NCBI GenBank assembly: GCA_031538565.1
Contig: JAVKLS010000015.1
Location: 1 to 9,665, forward strand
DNA from: JASGCK01 sp031538565
GTDB taxonomy: Bacteria; Pseudomonadota; Gammaproteobacteria; Burkholderiales; Burkholderiaceae_C
DNA: 9,665 bases
Reading direction: 5' to 3'
How positions within the stretch are numbered: the first letter of the stretch is position 1; every line of letters starts with the position of its first letter. Made by a program: the position numbers and the translations under genes. Below, in pieces: positions 7,188 to 9,665 of the stretch. Under the pieces are notes generated by a model. It was not told where the DNA came from and made no database searches. It was given only the letters and a program-made list of their open reading frames with translations.

Positions 7188-9506
7188 ATGCAAACGTCAG
7201 CCCAGCCCATTTTTCGCGATATCGTTTTAGTTGGCGGCGGACACAGCCACGCGATTGTGCTGCGTCAGTTTGCCATGCAGCCTATGGCTGGCGTGCGTTT
7301 AACGCTAATTTGCACCAATGTTCATACGCCTTATTCGGGGATGTTGCCCGGCTATATTGCCGGGCATTACAGTTTTGACGATGTGCATATTGATTTGGAT
7401 AGGTTGTGCGTGATGGCGGGTGCGCGGTTTTACAAGGCAGAGGCAGTAGGCATTGACCGCGCAAATAAAAAAGTGATATGCAAAGATCGCCCCGCGGTGG
7501 AATATGACTTGTTGTCCATCAATATCGGCGCAAGTCCGCAGATGCGCGGCGTGTCAGGCGCGGATCGGTATGCGCTGCCTGTCAAGCCAATTGCACAGTT
7601 CAATGCCCGTTGGCTGGCGCTGCTGGCACGTTATGAATCGCACGCGGGGCAGGCACTCCGCGTGGCCGTTGTAGGCGGCGGCGCGGGGGGTGTGGAGATT
7701 TTGCTGGCAATGCAGCAGCGCATGGCGGCGGCGCAGTTTCATCTGTTTACCGACGGCGCATCAATCTTGCCTACGCATCACCCGGCTGTGCAAAAGCGTT
7801 TGACGCGGTTGCTGGCGGATCGCGGGGTGACGCTGCATACGGGCGCGACCGTAACGCAGGTGGAACTAGGGCAATTGCACGCGCAAGGCGATACGTTTGA
7901 GGCGGATGAAATTGTGTGGGCTTTGCACGCGGGCGGCGCTGCGTGGTTAGGGGCGACAGGGCTAACGCTAGATGCGCACGGCTTTGTTTTGGTGAACGAC
8001 GGTTTGCAATCAATAACAGATACCAGCATTTTTGCGACAGGTGATTGCGCCAGCATGGTGAGTCACTCGCTAGAGAAAGCGGGCGTGTTTGCTGTGCGAC
8101 AAGGCGGGCCGCTGGCGGCAAATCTGCGCCGCGCTTTGGTGGGCGAAGCACTTAAACCTTATCGACCACAAAAACGACATCTTGCTTTAATTGGTGCGGG
8201 CGACCAGTGCGCGGTTGCTTCGCGTGGATGGCTCTGGGGGCTTGTTACAAAATTAGGAGTCGGCGGCGCAAACCCAAGCGGCAGGCTTTTGTGGCAATGG
8301 AAAAATTGGATTGATGAGCGATTTATGCGCGGCTTTTCAGAGCTTCAACCGATGCGCGAAGATGGTCGGCATCGCGCCAAAAAGGTTTCGAAAAATCTAA
8401 AAATGAAGCTCGCACCCAATGAGTTGCAAGAGGCGTCTGCGGCTGCGGCGATGCGCTGCGGTGGGTGTGCGGCAAAAGTGGGGGCAACGGTTTTGTCGCG
8501 AGCGCTCGGAGGGCTGCGTCAGGCGGAGCGAGCCGATGTGCTCATTGGCTTGCGTGCGGCAGACGATGCGGCCGTGGTGCACATTCCAAGCGGTAAGGCG
8601 GCGGTGCATACGGTCGATTTTTTCCGCTCTTTTGTGGATGATCCCTACACCTTTGGGCGCATCGCAGCAAATCACGCGCTGGGTGATATTTTTGCAATGG
8701 GCGCGCGGGTGCAATCCGCTACCGCGATTGCAACTTTGCCCGCAGGCCTAGAGTCCAAGGTAGAGGCAACACTGCGCGACATGATGACGGGCGCGATCGC
8801 GGTGCTGAACGACGCAGGCTGCGCCTTAGTCGGGGGACACACGGGCGAAGGAAAAGAGCTGGCGCTTGGCTTTGCGGTGAATGGATTGGTAGATATTGCA
8901 AGCGACAACAAGACGTTGCCGCGCATCATGACCAAGGGTGCAATGCGGGCAGGCGATGTGCTCATCTTGACCAAGCCACTAGGCACAGGAGTGTTGCTTG
9001 CGGCAAGGGTGCTTGGCAAAGCAAGGGGGCGCTGGGTAGATGCGGCGCTTGTCAGCATGGAGCAATCGAATCAGGCGGGAGCCGCATATTTGTTGGCGCA
9101 CGGAGCGACTGCGTGCACAGATGTGACGGGTTTTGGGTTGCTGGGCCATCTGTTTGAAATGACCGCAGCGTCTAATGTGAGCGCTCAAATTAACCTGGCC
9201 GTACTGCCTTTGTTTGACGGGGCGCAAGACTGCATCGGGGCAGGAGTCGTCAGCTCATTGCAAAGCGCAAACGTTCGATTGAGCCGTGTCATTCAAAACC
9301 CAGAGAGCTTCGTTGATCATCCGCGATACCCATTGATTTTTGATCCGCAAACAGCAGGTGGACTGCTGGCGAGCGTGCCCGCCTACCGAGTCGATGAATG
9401 TGTCGCAATGCTCAAAGGGCTGGGCTACACATCGGCTACTGCCATTGGGTGCGTGCTACCAGTACGCAGCGACGAGAGCTCGGTTAGGCTGGTGTGCGAA
9501 AGTTAG
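7188..9506 (+). CDS. selD: Bifunctional NDH-2-like FAD oxidoreductase / selenide, water dikinase (SelD) fusion
   Basis: SelD makes selenophosphate, the selenium donor for selenocysteine and for tRNA 2-selenouridine, from selenide and ATP. This 772-residue fusion has an N-terminal NADH-dehydrogenase-like flavoprotein (about 8-370). It shows IVLVGGGHSH (FAD site, 12-21), AVVGGGAGGVE (NAD(P)H site, 160-170) and FATGDCA (282-288). SelD covers about 410-772. MRCGGCAAKVG carries the catalytic Cys C427 with K430 three residues on, as in E. coli C17/K20; the codon at 8466 is TGT, so this is a cysteine form, not selenocysteine. Further blocks are RAADDAAV, TVDFFRSFVDDPYTFGRIAANHALGDIFAMG, LVGGHTGEG, TDVTGFGLLGHLFEM and FDPQTAGGLL. 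The start ATG at 7188 is 11 bases after the previous stop; an overlapping GTG at 7161 is an alternative, and neither has a good ribosome-binding site. The fusion is a known architecture. No selA, selB, selC or selU/mnmH lies in the window, so the end use of selenophosphate here is unknown. Confidence 0.96.
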   Translation: MQTSAQPIFRDIVLVGGGHSHAIVLRQFAMQPMAGVRLTLICTNVHTPYSGMLPGYIAGHYSFDDVHIDLDRLCVMAGARFYKAEAVGIDRANKKVICKDRPAVEYDLLSINIGASPQMRGVSGADRYALPVKPIAQFNARWLALLARYESHAGQALRVAVVGGGAGGVEILLAMQQRMAAAQFHLFTDGASILPTHHPAVQKRLTRLLADRGVTLHTGATVTQVELGQLHAQGDTFEADEIVWALHAGGAAWLGATGLTLDAHGFVLVNDGLQSITDTSIFATGDCASMVSHSLEKAGVFAVRQGGPLAANLRRALVGEALKPYRPQKRHLALIGAGDQCAVASRGWLWGLVTKLGVGGANPSGRLLWQWKNWIDERFMRGFSELQPMREDGRHRAKKVSKNLKMKLAPNELQEASAAAAMRCGGCAAKVGATVLSRALGGLRQAERADVLIGLRAADDAAVVHIPSGKAAVHTVDFFRSFVDDPYTFGRIAANHALGDIFAMGARVQSATAIATLPAGLESKVEATLRDMMTGAIAVLNDAGCALVGGHTGEGKELALGFAVNGLVDIASDNKTLPRIMTKGAMRAGDVLILTKPLGTGVLLAARVLGKARGRWVDAALVSMEQSNQAGAAYLLAHGATACTDVTGFGLLGHLFEMTAASNVSAQINLAVLPLFDGAQDCIGAGVVSSLQSANVRLSRVIQNPESFVDHPRYPLIFDPQTAGGLLASVPAYRVDECVAMLKGLGYTSATAIGCVLPVRSDESSVRLVCES

Positions 9507-9514
9507 ATCGTCCC

Positions 9515-9532
9515 GCAACCTAGTCGTGTTGC
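9515..9532 (+). other. Small hairpin just downstream of selD
   Basis: GCAAC (9515-9519) and GTTGC (9528-9532) can pair as a five-base stem with an eight-base loop, nine bases after the selD stop. It has no following T tract and is short, so it is a weak candidate for 3'-end structure only. Confidence 0.2.
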
Positions 9533-9544
9533 AAGTAAATAGAC

Positions 9545-9580
9545 TTGTCCGCTTTTAGAGCTCATGAATTGTCCGCATTT
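9545..9580 (+). repeat. Short direct repeat TTGTCCGC(T/A)TTT, two copies 24 bp apart
   Basis: TTGTCCGCTTTT (9545-9556) and TTGTCCGCATTT (9569-9580) match at 11 of 12 bases and are spaced 24 bases start to start. The second copy abuts the left arm of the inverted repeat at 9581. It may be part of the same element, but two copies of a 12-mer are little evidence. Confidence 0.4.
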
Positions 9581-9663
9581 GCAAATATCTGCCAAAGGAG
9601 CGAAGGGCGAAGCCCGTAGCGGATTTGGCAGATATTTGCGGCCCAGATTGCGGGGCGGGACAT
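9562..9663 (-). CDS. Possible 33-codon reading frame or C-terminal tail of a convergent gene across the palindrome
   Basis: On the minus strand an open frame runs from an ATG at 9663 to a TGA at 9562-9564, encoding 33 residues that start MSRPAIWAAN and end FANADNS. It has no stop before the window edge, so it could be the end of a longer gene entering from the right. It lies wholly over the inverted repeat, so its open frame may be an accident of the repeat. No ribosome-binding site can be judged. I do not recognise the peptide. Confidence 0.15.
   Translation of the reverse strand: MSRPAIWAANICQIRYGLRPSLLWQIFANADNS
9581..9639. repeat. Perfect 16-bp inverted repeat with nested GC hairpin; REP/MITE-like palindromic element
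   Basis: GCAAATATCTGCCAAA (9581-9596) is the exact reverse complement of TTTGGCAGATATTTGC (9624-9639). The 27-base centre folds again: GC (9600-9601) with GC (9619-9620), and GGGC (9605-9608) with GCCC (9612-9615) closed by a GAA triloop. Between these two helices the GAA/GTA bases could form an ordered internal loop with G-A mismatches. As RNA this would be one long stem-loop downstream of selD. No T tract follows on either strand, so it is not a classic intrinsic terminator. The form is that of a dispersed palindromic repeat or a strong 3'-end structure that protects mRNA. The pairing is certain; the role is inferred. Confidence 0.75.
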
Positions 9664-9665
9664 AA

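Noticed and set aside
8457..8471. Selenocysteine codon in SelD
   Set aside because: Both cysteines in the CGGC motif are encoded by TGC and TGT, not TGA.
9545..9580. CRISPR or iteron array
   Set aside because: There are only two 12-base copies with a 12-base gap and no cas or replication gene.
9581..9639. Intrinsic transcription terminator after selD
   Set aside because: The stem is strong, but the base of each arm is not followed by a T tract on either strand, so I call it a palindromic repeat instead.

Overview
The window looks like chromosomal DNA of a betaproteobacterium, probably of the order Burkholderiales. I base this on the run of an RNB-family exoribonuclease, a TonB C-terminal-domain protein and mtgA, and on the sequence character of each protein. 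Base composition is moderately GC-rich with A-rich lysine codons. No species can be named from the sequence. Coding density is very high, and there are no tRNA or rRNA genes, insertion sequences, CRISPR arrays or prophage genes.

Layout: (1) 50-1204, minus strand: rodA, the SEDS glycosyltransferase of the elongasome. (2) 1205-1274: a 70-bp divergent intergenic region. (3) 1275-9506, plus strand: five genes packed head to tail with gaps of 4-11 bp or a 4-bp ATGA overlap, almost certainly one operon. They are an RNB-domain ribonuclease, a TonB-like protein, mtgA (monofunctional peptidoglycan glycosyltransferase), a VTT/TVP38-type membrane domain fused to a pyridine nucleotide-disulfide oxidoreductase, and an NDH-2-like FAD oxidoreductase fused to selenophosphate synthetase (SelD). 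(4) 9507-9665: non-coding sequence with a perfect 16-bp inverted repeat capped by an inner GC hairpin, plus a short direct repeat. It may be a dispersed palindromic element or the tail of a convergent gene that enters from outside.

The operon has two functional halves. The first is housekeeping and cell envelope (RNA turnover, an envelope-spanning TonB-like protein, glycan polymerisation, with rodA transcribed divergently). The second is a redox and selenium module of two consecutive flavoprotein fusions. SelD makes selenophosphate from selenide and ATP. The two NAD(P)H-type flavoproteins beside it, one membrane-anchored, could supply or protect the reduced selenium it needs; this is an inference. 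The most interesting points are this two-fusion selenium/redox module, the absence of aroE at a site where related bacteria usually carry it, the lack of mrdA next to rodA, the large basic insertion in MtgA, and the palindromic element at the right edge.
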